Part shown: positions 43,781 through 50,822 of the stretch, one piece after another
How the letters are laid out: every line of letters begins with the position of its first letter
Position numbering within the stretch: the first letter of the stretch is position 1
Assembly (NCBI GenBank): GCA_964439265.1
Contig: CAYTOA010000015.1
Location: 1-64,000, forward strand
DNA from: JAGVPT01 sp964439265
GTDB lineage: Bacteria; Bacteroidota; Ignavibacteria; UBA10030; UBA8401
DNA: 64,000 nucleotides
Direction: 5' to 3'
Translations under genes and position numbers: made by a program
Notes under the pieces: model-generated
Told to the model about the DNA's origin: nothing
Seen by the model: the letters and a program-made list of their open reading frames with translations, nothing else
The model's database searches: none

Positions 43781-43795
43781 ATAAAGCCGCTTTAT
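43781..43795. terminator. Small hairpin between convergent genes
   Basis: ATAAAG-CCG-CTTTAT, a 6-base perfect stem in the 97-base gap between the ZIP gene and the PorV-like gene. It could be a weak two-way terminator but lacks a T run of the usual length. Confidence 0.3.
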
Positions 43796-43801
43796 TACTG
43801 C

Positions 43802-44776
43802 TCATAGGTTCATATCGACGGTAATGCTGTTCAGGCTTCCGATCTTTCCAAACGATGTGAAAGCGTAATCGAAGTGAAGAGTCTCAAGTGCGATTCCTCC
43901 GCCCAACGAAAATCCTGCGAGTCCCGACGAGGTACCCAAAGCTAAATCCCTTCGCCTTTCGTTGTCAAACCCAAATCGAAAGCGAATTTCTTTGCTCAAC
44001 GTAAACTCTCCTCCGATGGAATACATCTTAAAATGGGAGACGAGGTCGTCCTGCGTTTCGCTGAGTTGGTGAAAGTCGACATTAAGCAGCAATGGAAGAT
44101 GCTGCGGCTTGATCGTTGCGCCAACGCTTACATCAAGAGGGAGACTTTCACGGGTTGAGAGGTATGGGTTCAGCTGGGTCCCGATATTCCGAATGCTGGC
44201 TCCGATCGAAACCGGATTTGCCCCGGGGATAACGTAAAGAATTCCGAAATCAGCTGCGATGGCGGAAGAAGCCGCGTCGGCAATGGACGAATAAATGAAC
44301 TTTCCCGCGATTCCGTAATAAAGGTTCTCTTCAAACTCCGTCGCGAATCCGACTGAGACGGCAAGGTCACCTGCGCTGAACGTCCCGATTTTGTTTGCGA
44401 GTTCGTCGGTCTGGTCAAAGGATCCATAGTTAACGTAATTAACACCGAAGCCGACCTTCCCAATGTCCGAAAGGTCCTGTGCGTACGACACGTACCCGGA
44501 ATTAATGTCGAGTAAATTCTTGAGGTATCCGAACGACGCCTCCGGCCGCTGCATGGTTGCGATGCCCGCCGGGTTGTAGAAGATCGTGTTGACGTCGTTC
44601 CGCATCGAGACGAAACTGCCGGCCATTCCTGCGGAGCGCGCTCCGACGTCGCTCAATAAAAATGTATAGGTGGAATTCTGTGCAAGGGCTGCACTATAGA
44701 ATAAGAATAGCGCGATGATCGCGAGTGCCGGAAACAGTCTGCCGCTGTTTCGTCGCGATTGAGTCCGAATAGTCAT
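43802..44776 (-). CDS. PorV/PorQ-type (UPF0164) outer-membrane barrel protein
   Basis: A 324-residue protein with a signal peptide (about 1-31; LALIIALFLFYSAALAQ-like). The start of the mature part, SDVGARSAGMAGSFVSMRNDV then FYNPAGIA, is the hallmark of the UPF0164/PorV-PorQ barrel family linked to type IX secretion and to outer-membrane assembly. Beta strands continue to the end (IALETLHFDYAFTSFG). The ATG at 44776 is preferred over an earlier one that would add 72 residues with no signal. No por genes are adjacent. Confidence 0.85.
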   Translation of the reverse strand: MTIRTQSRRNSGRLFPALAIIALFLFYSAALAQNSTYTFLLSDVGARSAGMAGSFVSMRNDVNTIFYNPAGIATMQRPEASFGYLKNLLDINSGYVSYAQDLSDIGKVGFGVNYVNYGSFDQTDELANKIGTFSAGDLAVSVGFATEFEENLYYGIAGKFIYSSIADAASSAIAADFGILYVIPGANPVSIGASIRNIGTQLNPYLSTRESLPLDVSVGATIKPQHLPLLLNVDFHQLSETQDDLVSHFKMYSIGGEFTLSKEIRFRFGFDNERRRDLALGTSSGLAGFSLGGGIALETLHFDYAFTSFGKIGSLNSITVDMNL

Positions 44777-45120
44777 ACGTTTCTCACCAATGTCGTGGAC
44801 GGATTGACGAAGAGTTGCGATCATACAGCAGTAAACAAACGTACGATATGATTTCTCACGTTGTTGTATACGGCAGGGATTTGTATTGAGAAATGTAAGA
44901 AAACCGTTTTCCAAAGGCAAGTGGTCGGGGCGGCGGCAATGTCCCGTAAGCTTCCTTCTCTGTTGCGGGGGCATGGGATCGGGAAGAAGCATTCAATGTT
45001 GATACGTCCGCCAGGCGCAATCGTCCTGAGGTCCGAGATGCGCAATCCGCGACGGTTTCCTCCTTTTCGTCTTTCTTCTAAGGTAAAATAGTTTTATTAT
45101 GATAAATCAACTACGAGACG
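44777..45120. other. 344-base divergent intergenic region, no gene seen
   Basis: Between the PorV-like gene (minus) and the Ig-like lipoprotein gene (plus). It holds no convincing reading frame, tRNA or known RNA motif. The last 60 bases before the lipoprotein gene are A/T-rich (GTAAAATAGTTTTATTATG) and may contain its promoter. The minus-strand leader side contains GTTGTTGTATACGGC but no clear promoter. Confidence 0.4.
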
Positions 45121-46851
45121 ATGACAACATCTCCCATGTTTTCAAAGATCACCGTTATCATTCGTGCCGGCCTCTTCGCCGGTGTCGTTGTATCTTTTTT
45201 TCTGATGTATGGCTGTGCGGGCGAACGCCCTCCAGAAGGAGGACCGGTAGACACTACACCGCCGGAGATCACCGAAGTCTATCCACCACCAAACACAACT
45301 GAATATTCTTCTACCCGCATTTCGTTGGAGTTCAGCAAGTACGTAGACCGGCGCTCGGTCGAGGAATCGATTTTTCTCTCCCCCTATGTCAAGGATATCG
45401 AATACGACTGGAGCGGAAGGGAGGTTGAACTGGACTTTCGTGATTCCCTCAGAAAGAACACGACGTACGTCGTGACGATCGGCACTGATGTCGTCGATCT
45501 GAATAATCATAACAGAATGGCGCATGCATTCTCATTCGCTTTCACTACCGGCGCCAGGATTGACCGCGGTGAGATACGGGGGCGAATATACGACGAGAAA
45601 CCTGTCGGTGTCATGGTCTTCGCGTACCAGCTGGACAACGTGAAACCGGATACGCTCAACGCTATGAAACAAAAACCCGACTATATCACGCAGACCGGGA
45701 ATACAGGGGAGTATTCGTTGACACATCTCGCATTCGGCAGCTACAGAGTGATGGCGGTCCGAGACGAATTTCGCAATTTGCTGTACGACCCCGAGACAGA
45801 CGCGATGTGCACGGCTCCCTCCGACGTCCGGTTGGATGAAGAAGATTCATTACGGAACGGGCTGAATTTCCAGCTTTCAGTGGAGGATACGACAGCTCCG
45901 AGACTGGTTTCAGCGTCGGCCAAGGACAACCGCCATGTCGACATTGAGTTCAGCGAGAACATGGATTTGAATTCCCTTGCAGAGGGAGTATTCTCGATTT
46001 CCGACACTGCGCGAGTCAGGAATGTTCGTGTCGTGAACTTCTTCCCTCATTTTGACGATCCTGCCCGAGTTACGCTTCTCGTCGAACCCCGGACTGAAGA
46101 CAGCCTTTACAAGGTCTTTGTGACGGGTGTTAGAGACCGCGCGGGCCATATTATCAATCCACTGGCTTCGTCGAAACAATACGGAGCGTCGTTTGCGGCC
46201 GATACGACTCCGCCCGGCTTGGTTTTTGCCACAGTATCGGATTCAACAACGCGGTTCGCCATGGATCAGCAATTTCAGTTTGATTTCAACGATAGGCTCA
46301 GGGAGCGCCCGGCAGAACATGCCGTGTCCCTAAAGGGAAAGGATTCAATTGCAGTTCCATTGACCATTGCATGGATTTCTCCGGCGAGTTTCAGCGTCAC
46401 GCCGCGTCAAGCGCTCCGCCAGGATTACACTTACATTTTCTCCGTTTGCTTTGATTCACTCCAGGACGGAGCAGGAAATCATTGGAAAGACAGCACAAAA
46501 AAGTTCACCTTCCGGACACTCGACCCAGAACTCTTGAGCAGCATCGAGGGGATCGTTTCCGACCCAGATACATCGCACGGTGATCGCTATATTGTCGTTG
46601 CCGAAAACACTGCAAAGAAAGTGAAGAAGACGACCCGCCTTACAACGCAGCGCGGAAAGAAATTTCTCTTTCCGCAGCTGGATGCAGGAGAGTATCGATT
46701 GAAGGCGTTTCAGGATGACTTCAACACCGGCGTCTATTATTCCGGCAAGCCATTCCCGTTCGTTCCCGCGGAGCGATTCGCAGTCTATCCGGATTCCATC
46801 AAAGTGAGGGCTCGCTGGCCCGTCGAGGGTGTGCAAATAAAATTCAGGTGA
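45121..46851 (+). CDS. Lipoprotein with Ig-like (SbsA/Big_5) domains
   Basis: A 576-residue lipoprotein; the lipobox is LMYGC at residue 32. After a short proline-rich linker (PPEGGPVDTTPP) come three SbsA/Big_5-type Ig-like domains (about 45-145, 230-345 and 360-480), each opening with a PPxIxxVYP-like start and ending FAFTTG- or FTFRTL-like. A carboxypeptidase-regulatory-like strand set (IRGRIYDEKPVGVMVFAY, FPQLDAGEYRLKAF) flanks them. This architecture is common in surface lipoproteins of Bacteroidota. Function unknown. A Met at residue 6 is an alternative start. Confidence 0.82.
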   Translation: MTTSPMFSKITVIIRAGLFAGVVVSFFLMYGCAGERPPEGGPVDTTPPEITEVYPPPNTTEYSSTRISLEFSKYVDRRSVEESIFLSPYVKDIEYDWSGREVELDFRDSLRKNTTYVVTIGTDVVDLNNHNRMAHAFSFAFTTGARIDRGEIRGRIYDEKPVGVMVFAYQLDNVKPDTLNAMKQKPDYITQTGNTGEYSLTHLAFGSYRVMAVRDEFRNLLYDPETDAMCTAPSDVRLDEEDSLRNGLNFQLSVEDTTAPRLVSASAKDNRHVDIEFSENMDLNSLAEGVFSISDTARVRNVRVVNFFPHFDDPARVTLLVEPRTEDSLYKVFVTGVRDRAGHIINPLASSKQYGASFAADTTPPGLVFATVSDSTTRFAMDQQFQFDFNDRLRERPAEHAVSLKGKDSIAVPLTIAWISPASFSVTPRQALRQDYTYIFSVCFDSLQDGAGNHWKDSTKKFTFRTLDPELLSSIEGIVSDPDTSHGDRYIVVAENTAKKVKKTTRLTTQRGKKFLFPQLDAGEYRLKAFQDDFNTGVYYSGKPFPFVPAERFAVYPDSIKVRARWPVEGVQIKFR

Positions 46852-46854
46852 CCG

Positions 46855-48198
46855 CTACGCCGGTCGGTGGAAGCCGCGGTTGTCCGTTCGTCTTTTTCGA
46901 AACGGTTTGTGAAATGGGCTCTTGCTTTCTGTCGCATGGTCACCCCGTTCACGGCTTCGTTGTCTCTCTTCCCATGTTCCCCGGGGTTTTTCAAACTGCC
47001 GTCGATCCCCTCTGTGGCCTCCCTCTTTCGCACGATCTTCCGCGTGCGGAACTGCCGCCGGCCTTTTTGTATCATCAAAGCCCGGATATTTTTTTAATTC
47101 GAATTTCTTTCCGACGAAGTATTCTATCTTCCGCAAGTACTCCTGTTCGCTTCGGGAGACGAATGTCAGCGAATCGCCTTTCGATGTAGCACGTCCGGTC
47201 CGGCCGATCCGGTGAATATAATCTTCGGCAAACGTCGGCGTATCGAAGTTGACGACATGTGTGATTCCTTCAACGTCGATGCCACGCGCGGCGATATCGG
47301 TCGCAACGAGGACCTTGAAGTCGCCGTGCTTGAACCCCGCCAGCGCCCGCTGTCGCTGGGCTTGGGTCCTGTTGGAGTGGATCGCGATAGATTTGATCCC
47401 CTTACGTTCAAGCCGATGAGAAATCTTGTCTGCTCCGTGTTTGGTCCTGGAGAAGACAAGCACACTTTCCATCTGGCTCGACTCGAGGATATGAATGAGG
47501 AGATCGATTTTTAATTCCTGGTGGATGGAGTAAAAATGCTGCGTCACCGTGTCGACGGGCTTGCGCTGTTCCCCGACTTCGATAAACTCCGGGTGCTTCT
47601 GAATATTCGCCGTCAGCGCGCGCACTTCTTTCGACATCGTCGCTGAAAAGAGCATGGTTTGCCGATGGGCCGGCACTTTGGAGAGGATCTTCCTCACATC
47701 CTGGATAAATCCCATATCGAACATCCGGTCAGCTTCGTCGAGGACGAGAACTTCGACATTCGCCAGATCGATCGTTTTTCGCTCAAGATGGTCAAGCAGG
47801 CGGCCCGGTGTTGCGATGACAATATCGATGCCTCGGCGCAAGCGCTTCATTTGATTCTGAATGTTCACGCCGCCGAAGACGGCCAGGCTCTGAAGATTCA
47901 TGAACCGCCCGTATGCGGTAATCGAATCTTCGATCTGCTGCGCAAGCTCCCGCGTCGGCGTCAGTATTAATGCGCGCACTCCGCGGTGCTTTACATGGAC
48001 ATCGGCGGAGAGCCGGTTCAAAATCGGGAGTACGAAGGCAGCTGTTTTTCCCGTTCCGGTCTGAGCACAGCCGATAACATCTTTGCCGGCAAGCGCGGCC
48101 GGAATTGCGCGTGACTGGATCGTAGTTGGTGCGGTGTAACCCGTCGCAAGAATACCTTGCACTAATCGGTCGTTGAGACCGAGTTTTGAAAAAGACAT
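46855..48198 (-). CDS. rhlE: DEAD-box RNA helicase, RhlE type
   Basis: A 447-residue ATP-dependent RNA helicase. Motifs in order: Q-motif (TTIQSRAIPAAL), I (AQTGTGKTAAF), Ia (TPTRELAQQI), Ib (ATPGRLLDH), II (LDEADRMFDMGF), III (FSATM), and VI (HRIGRTGRATSKG). The C-terminus is a basic, arginine-rich tail, as in RhlE. The ATG at 48198 with AAGGA upstream is chosen; the longer frame to 48324 adds a cysteine-rich stretch that looks spurious. It converges with the Ig-like gene, leaving only 3 bases between stops. Confidence 0.94.
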   Translation of the reverse strand: MSFSKLGLNDRLVQGILATGYTAPTTIQSRAIPAALAGKDVIGCAQTGTGKTAAFVLPILNRLSADVHVKHRGVRALILTPTRELAQQIEDSITAYGRFMNLQSLAVFGGVNIQNQMKRLRRGIDIVIATPGRLLDHLERKTIDLANVEVLVLDEADRMFDMGFIQDVRKILSKVPAHRQTMLFSATMSKEVRALTANIQKHPEFIEVGEQRKPVDTVTQHFYSIHQELKIDLLIHILESSQMESVLVFSRTKHGADKISHRLERKGIKSIAIHSNRTQAQRQRALAGFKHGDFKVLVATDIAARGIDVEGITHVVNFDTPTFAEDYIHRIGRTGRATSKGDSLTFVSRSEQEYLRKIEYFVGKKFELKKYPGFDDTKRPAAVPHAEDRAKEGGHRGDRRQFEKPRGTWEERQRSRERGDHATESKSPFHKPFRKRRTDNRGFHRPA

Positions 48199-48445
48199 AA
48201 AAATCCTTTGGTAATAAATGGGGAGACGCGCTGCGTAAAGATGGAAAATTGCGGAAGGCAAATCGAGGGAGTGATACCGATATCCCGAACCGCAGCAAGT
48301 GCACAAGTGCGGCTTACTGCACACCTCAGCTTCTAATCATCGGAGAGCGAGTCTCAAATTTCCGCTTCCAAAAGTATCAAGCTCGGAGGCGGGGCTACAG
48401 AATAAATATACGAATTTTAACGGCGGTATCCTAATCGATAAGAAA

Positions 48446-48988
48446 CTAATTTTTGTCGGTCTGTATGCTGTCAGGCGGGGAAGCGGGTTTCGCAGGAGGG
48501 TTGGCCAGCACCCGGTCCGGGACAACCCAGGCGCCTTTATATCCTTTTTCGATAAAGCCGTCAACTGCTAGGTTGGCGTCAGCGCGGTTGGTATAGTCGC
48601 CGACGCGCACCTTGTATGTCGGCGCATCATAGACCATGTAGACCCATTGAGCCGGGAGCCCCAGGTTGATCGAATTCCGTACGGAAACAGCCTCGTCGTA
48701 ATTGTTCGAAGCGAAGACCTGGATGCGGAAGCCCTGAACCGTCTCCGGTTCGGCGATGGTGAACGATTCAACGGGAACATCGACGATGGGCCTCGGCTGG
48801 TTTTCTTTCTTGTGCACCAGGTCAATATCAGCGTCAAACTCTGAGGGTTTAAAGGATTTTTCGAAAGTGCTGAGTTTTTCTTTTCTCGTTGGCGCAGCTG
48901 AATCCGGAGCAGTTTGGACAAAAGCAGGCAGAGTTCCGGCAATCACAAAGACGAAGAGGGACGTGAGAATGGCGCGTCTGCGAATCAT
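48446..48988 (-). CDS. Exported SPOR-domain protein
   Basis: A 180-residue protein with a signal peptide (about 1-25) and a C-terminal SPOR domain (from about 85: GFRIQVFASNNYDEAV to YTNRADANLAVDGFIEKGY), which binds denuded peptidoglycan glycan strands. It likely acts in cell-wall turnover or division. The ATG at 48988 overlaps the stop of the other SPOR gene (ATGA), so the two are translated together. A 247-base gap separates it from the helicase gene. Confidence 0.88.
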   Translation of the reverse strand: MIRRRAILTSLFVFVIAGTLPAFVQTAPDSAAPTRKEKLSTFEKSFKPSEFDADIDLVHKKENQPRPIVDVPVESFTIAEPETVQGFRIQVFASNNYDEAVSVRNSINLGLPAQWVYMVYDAPTYKVRVGDYTNRADANLAVDGFIEKGYKGAWVVPDRVLANPPAKPASPPDSIQTDKN

Positions 48989-49560
48989 CGCCTCATCTCC
49001 GCAACCCATGCATCTTTGTATTCCTTAGGATGTGCTTCCTGAATCAGTTTCAGGAACTTTTCTGCCTCGTTAAGTTTTGAGAAGTTTCCTACCACGACAC
49101 GGTACATCTTTATCGGCTTGTCGAAAAATTGATAGACCGGTTTTTTGTATCGCTGCTGGGCGATCTTTTTTTCCTTGTCCGCATTGGCCAGCACGCGGAA
49201 AGCGCCCAGCTGGACGCTGTAATATTTCTTCTTTGATGAACGATGTGAAGGGGGCTTCATGTGATCCCCACCCTGGTTGTGCGTCACGACCTCTGCCTCG
49301 ATCGTATCCTCTTGGGTTTCAAATCCTTGTTGATTTCCCGGCGACGACCGTTTTTGACTGCGGGAGGATTTCTGGGGGAGCATTTGCTGGCTTTGAGAAT
49401 AGGAGGAATCGGATGGACCCGCCGCATCATTATTTTGCGTCGACTCGGACGACGAACACCCTGCCGCAGCTGAAATGACGAGACAGACGATTGACGACGC
49501 AAGGACGGTCAAGCTCCTGCTCCGGCAGTATCCAGTGCGGCTGTGCAGAAGATCATTCAA
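48985..49560 (-). CDS. SPOR-domain lipoprotein
   Basis: A 191-residue lipoprotein; the lipobox is SAAAGC near residue 35. A polar, serine- and glutamine-rich linker (40-95) precedes a C-terminal SPOR domain (about 110-188: KKYYSVQLGAFRVLANADK to KLIQEAHPKEYKDAWVAEM). It starts with TTG, sharing TTGA with the deoC stop, and its end overlaps the next SPOR gene. The pair would sit in the periplasm on opposite anchors, both binding peptidoglycan. Confidence 0.87.
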   Translation of the reverse strand: MNDLLHSRTGYCRSRSLTVLASSIVCLVISAAAGCSSSESTQNNDAAGPSDSSYSQSQQMLPQKSSRSQKRSSPGNQQGFETQEDTIEAEVVTHNQGGDHMKPPSHRSSKKKYYSVQLGAFRVLANADKEKKIAQQRYKKPVYQFFDKPIKMYRVVVGNFSKLNEAEKFLKLIQEAHPKEYKDAWVAEMRR

Positions 49561-50429
49561 TAGCCGCCTCCGGCATTCGTACTACCGCTGGCGATTGCAA
49601 CGCTTGCGCTCGCCCCGATCCGATCCGCACCGCTGGCGACAAGCTTTAGCGCATCTTCACGGCTTCTGACCCCGCCGGACGCTTTTACTCCCATCGCGCT
49701 CCCGACGACGAAGCGCATCAACGCAATGTCGCCGGTGGTCGCCCCGCCTTTTGAAAACCCGGTGGATGTCTTCACAAAATCTGCGCCGGCACGTTTTGCG
49801 AGCATGCATGCCTTGATCTTCTCTTCATCGTTCAGCAAACCAGTTTCAAGGATTACTTTTGTAAGGACATGATAACGTTTCGCCGTGCTCACTACGGCAA
49901 AAATGTCGTTTTCAACATATTCGTAGTCGCCGGATTTCAGTCTTCCCACGTTGATCACCATATCAACTTCATTGGCACCGTCACGGATTGCGCGCTCTGC
50001 TTCAAAAGCTTTGGATTCGGATGACGTCGCGCCGAGAGGAAAGCCGATGACGGTACACACCTTAACGTCGGTCTCCTTTAGCAATTTTGCGCAAAGAGGA
50101 ACGTACGACGGGTTGATGCAGACGCTCGCGAAATGGAATTTTTTTGCCTCAGCGACGAGCTTTTCTACCTGCTCGACGGTCGCTTCAGGTTTGAGAAGGG
50201 TATGATCGATCATTCTGGCGAGGTCGGGCTCGACTCCCCCAGCTGCATCCACGCCAACGCCGGCAGACACTCGCGCCGCTCCGCTCGTAACAATGTTCTT
50301 GACCCCGTCTTTGTTGTGAATGACGCACATACCGTCCGTGCATACGCCGTCCTTGCAGCACGTATGTGCGAGATTCTTTTCCTTCAACACGTCTTCAACT
50401 ATTTGAGAGATGAGCTGCTGCCGATTCAT
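49557..50429 (-). CDS. deoC: Deoxyribose-phosphate aldolase with encapsulation-peptide-like N-terminus
   Basis: Splits 2-deoxyribose 5-phosphate to acetaldehyde and glyceraldehyde 3-phosphate. The core (from about residue 70) has ARMIDHTLLKPEAT, the catalytic lysines in VLTKVILETG and FVKTSTGFSKGG, and GVKASGGVRS. Before it lies a 65-residue extension: an amphipathic helix (QLISQIVEDVLKEKN) like microcompartment encapsulation peptides such as that of PduD, then a cysteine-rich stretch CCKDGVCTDGMC. Ordinary DeoC proteins of 220-260 residues lack this. First gene of the deoC-SPOR-SPOR unit. Microcompartment targeting is inferred; no shell gene is in the window. Confidence 0.92.
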   Translation of the reverse strand: MNRQQLISQIVEDVLKEKNLAHTCCKDGVCTDGMCVIHNKDGVKNIVTSGAARVSAGVGVDAAGGVEPDLARMIDHTLLKPEATVEQVEKLVAEAKKFHFASVCINPSYVPLCAKLLKETDVKVCTVIGFPLGATSSESKAFEAERAIRDGANEVDMVINVGRLKSGDYEYVENDIFAVVSTAKRYHVLTKVILETGLLNDEEKIKACMLAKRAGADFVKTSTGFSKGGATTGDIALMRFVVGSAMGVKASGGVRSREDALKLVASGADRIGASASVAIASGSTNAGGGY

Positions 50430-50522
50430 GAGAAGAGAGGAACCATTTCTGAAGAATTCAAATTGATCGTCACCACTCCTATGCGTGGATGCGTTTCAAC
50501 GAGGAACTCGCAATCGGGAAGT

Positions 50523-50560
50523 GTTCTCTATGTGCTTGAAAATCAAGCATGATGGAGAAC
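50523..50560. promoter_or_regulatory. Two-step inverted repeat upstream of deoC
   Basis: GTTCTC (50523-50528) pairs with GAGAAC (50555-50560), and inside it TGCTTGA (50533-50539) pairs with TCAAGCA (50543-50549) around AAA. The whole 38 bases is an interrupted palindrome about 95 bases upstream of deoC. An operator or a hairpin in a leader are both possible. Confidence 0.5.
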
Positions 50561-50772
50561 ATCTTTCCCAATATACCAGAATTTCCCAAATATCCAACAC
50601 TCCCCGCCAAAATGACATTCCTCGTAATTATCGGTCGATGCAAATACATCAGAATTGACCTCTTTTTGGCGTATCCATTGTTCCTCTGTGGCCTTCTATG
50701 TTGCCCCAACCGACAATCCAAAAGTATGAAAAGATCTCCCGAAATAAAACGACAAATTGTATTGTATGATTT

Positions 50773-50801
50773 GAGTCACCTCGAGTATTTCGGCGTGACT
50801 C
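50773..50801. promoter_or_regulatory. Inverted repeat downstream of pabBC
   Basis: GAGTCA (50773-50778) pairs with TGACTC (50796-50801) with a 17-base centre. It may be part of a transcript end for the minus-strand pabBC gene but has no T run on that strand. Confidence 0.35.
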
Positions 50802-50807
50802 GGCGAC

Positions 50808-50822
50808 AGAGGAAATTCCTCT
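50808..50822. promoter_or_regulatory. Palindrome overlapping the pabBC stop
   Basis: AGAGGA-AAT-TCCTCT is a perfect 6-base stem whose end includes the first bases of the pabBC stop codon. Together with the repeat at 50773-50801 it could form a transcript-end structure for pabBC. Confidence 0.35.

Larger units (their letters stand above)
50430..50820. other. 391-base intergenic region rich in palindromes
   Basis: Between pabBC (ends at 50821) and deoC (starts at 50429), both minus strand. No convincing gene. Three inverted repeats are listed separately. A plus-strand frame of 135 codons runs from here into pabBC and is judged an artefact. The region should contain the deoC promoter and the end of the pabBC transcript. 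Confidence 0.5.

Noticed and set aside
44777..44992. 72-residue N-terminal extension of the PorV-like protein
   Set aside because: The internal ATG at 44776 is directly followed by a proper signal peptide; the extension would bury it.
48199..48324. N-terminal extension of the DEAD-box helicase
   Set aside because: The extension is cysteine- and tyrosine-rich, unlike RhlE, and a good AAGGA site precedes the internal ATG at 48198.
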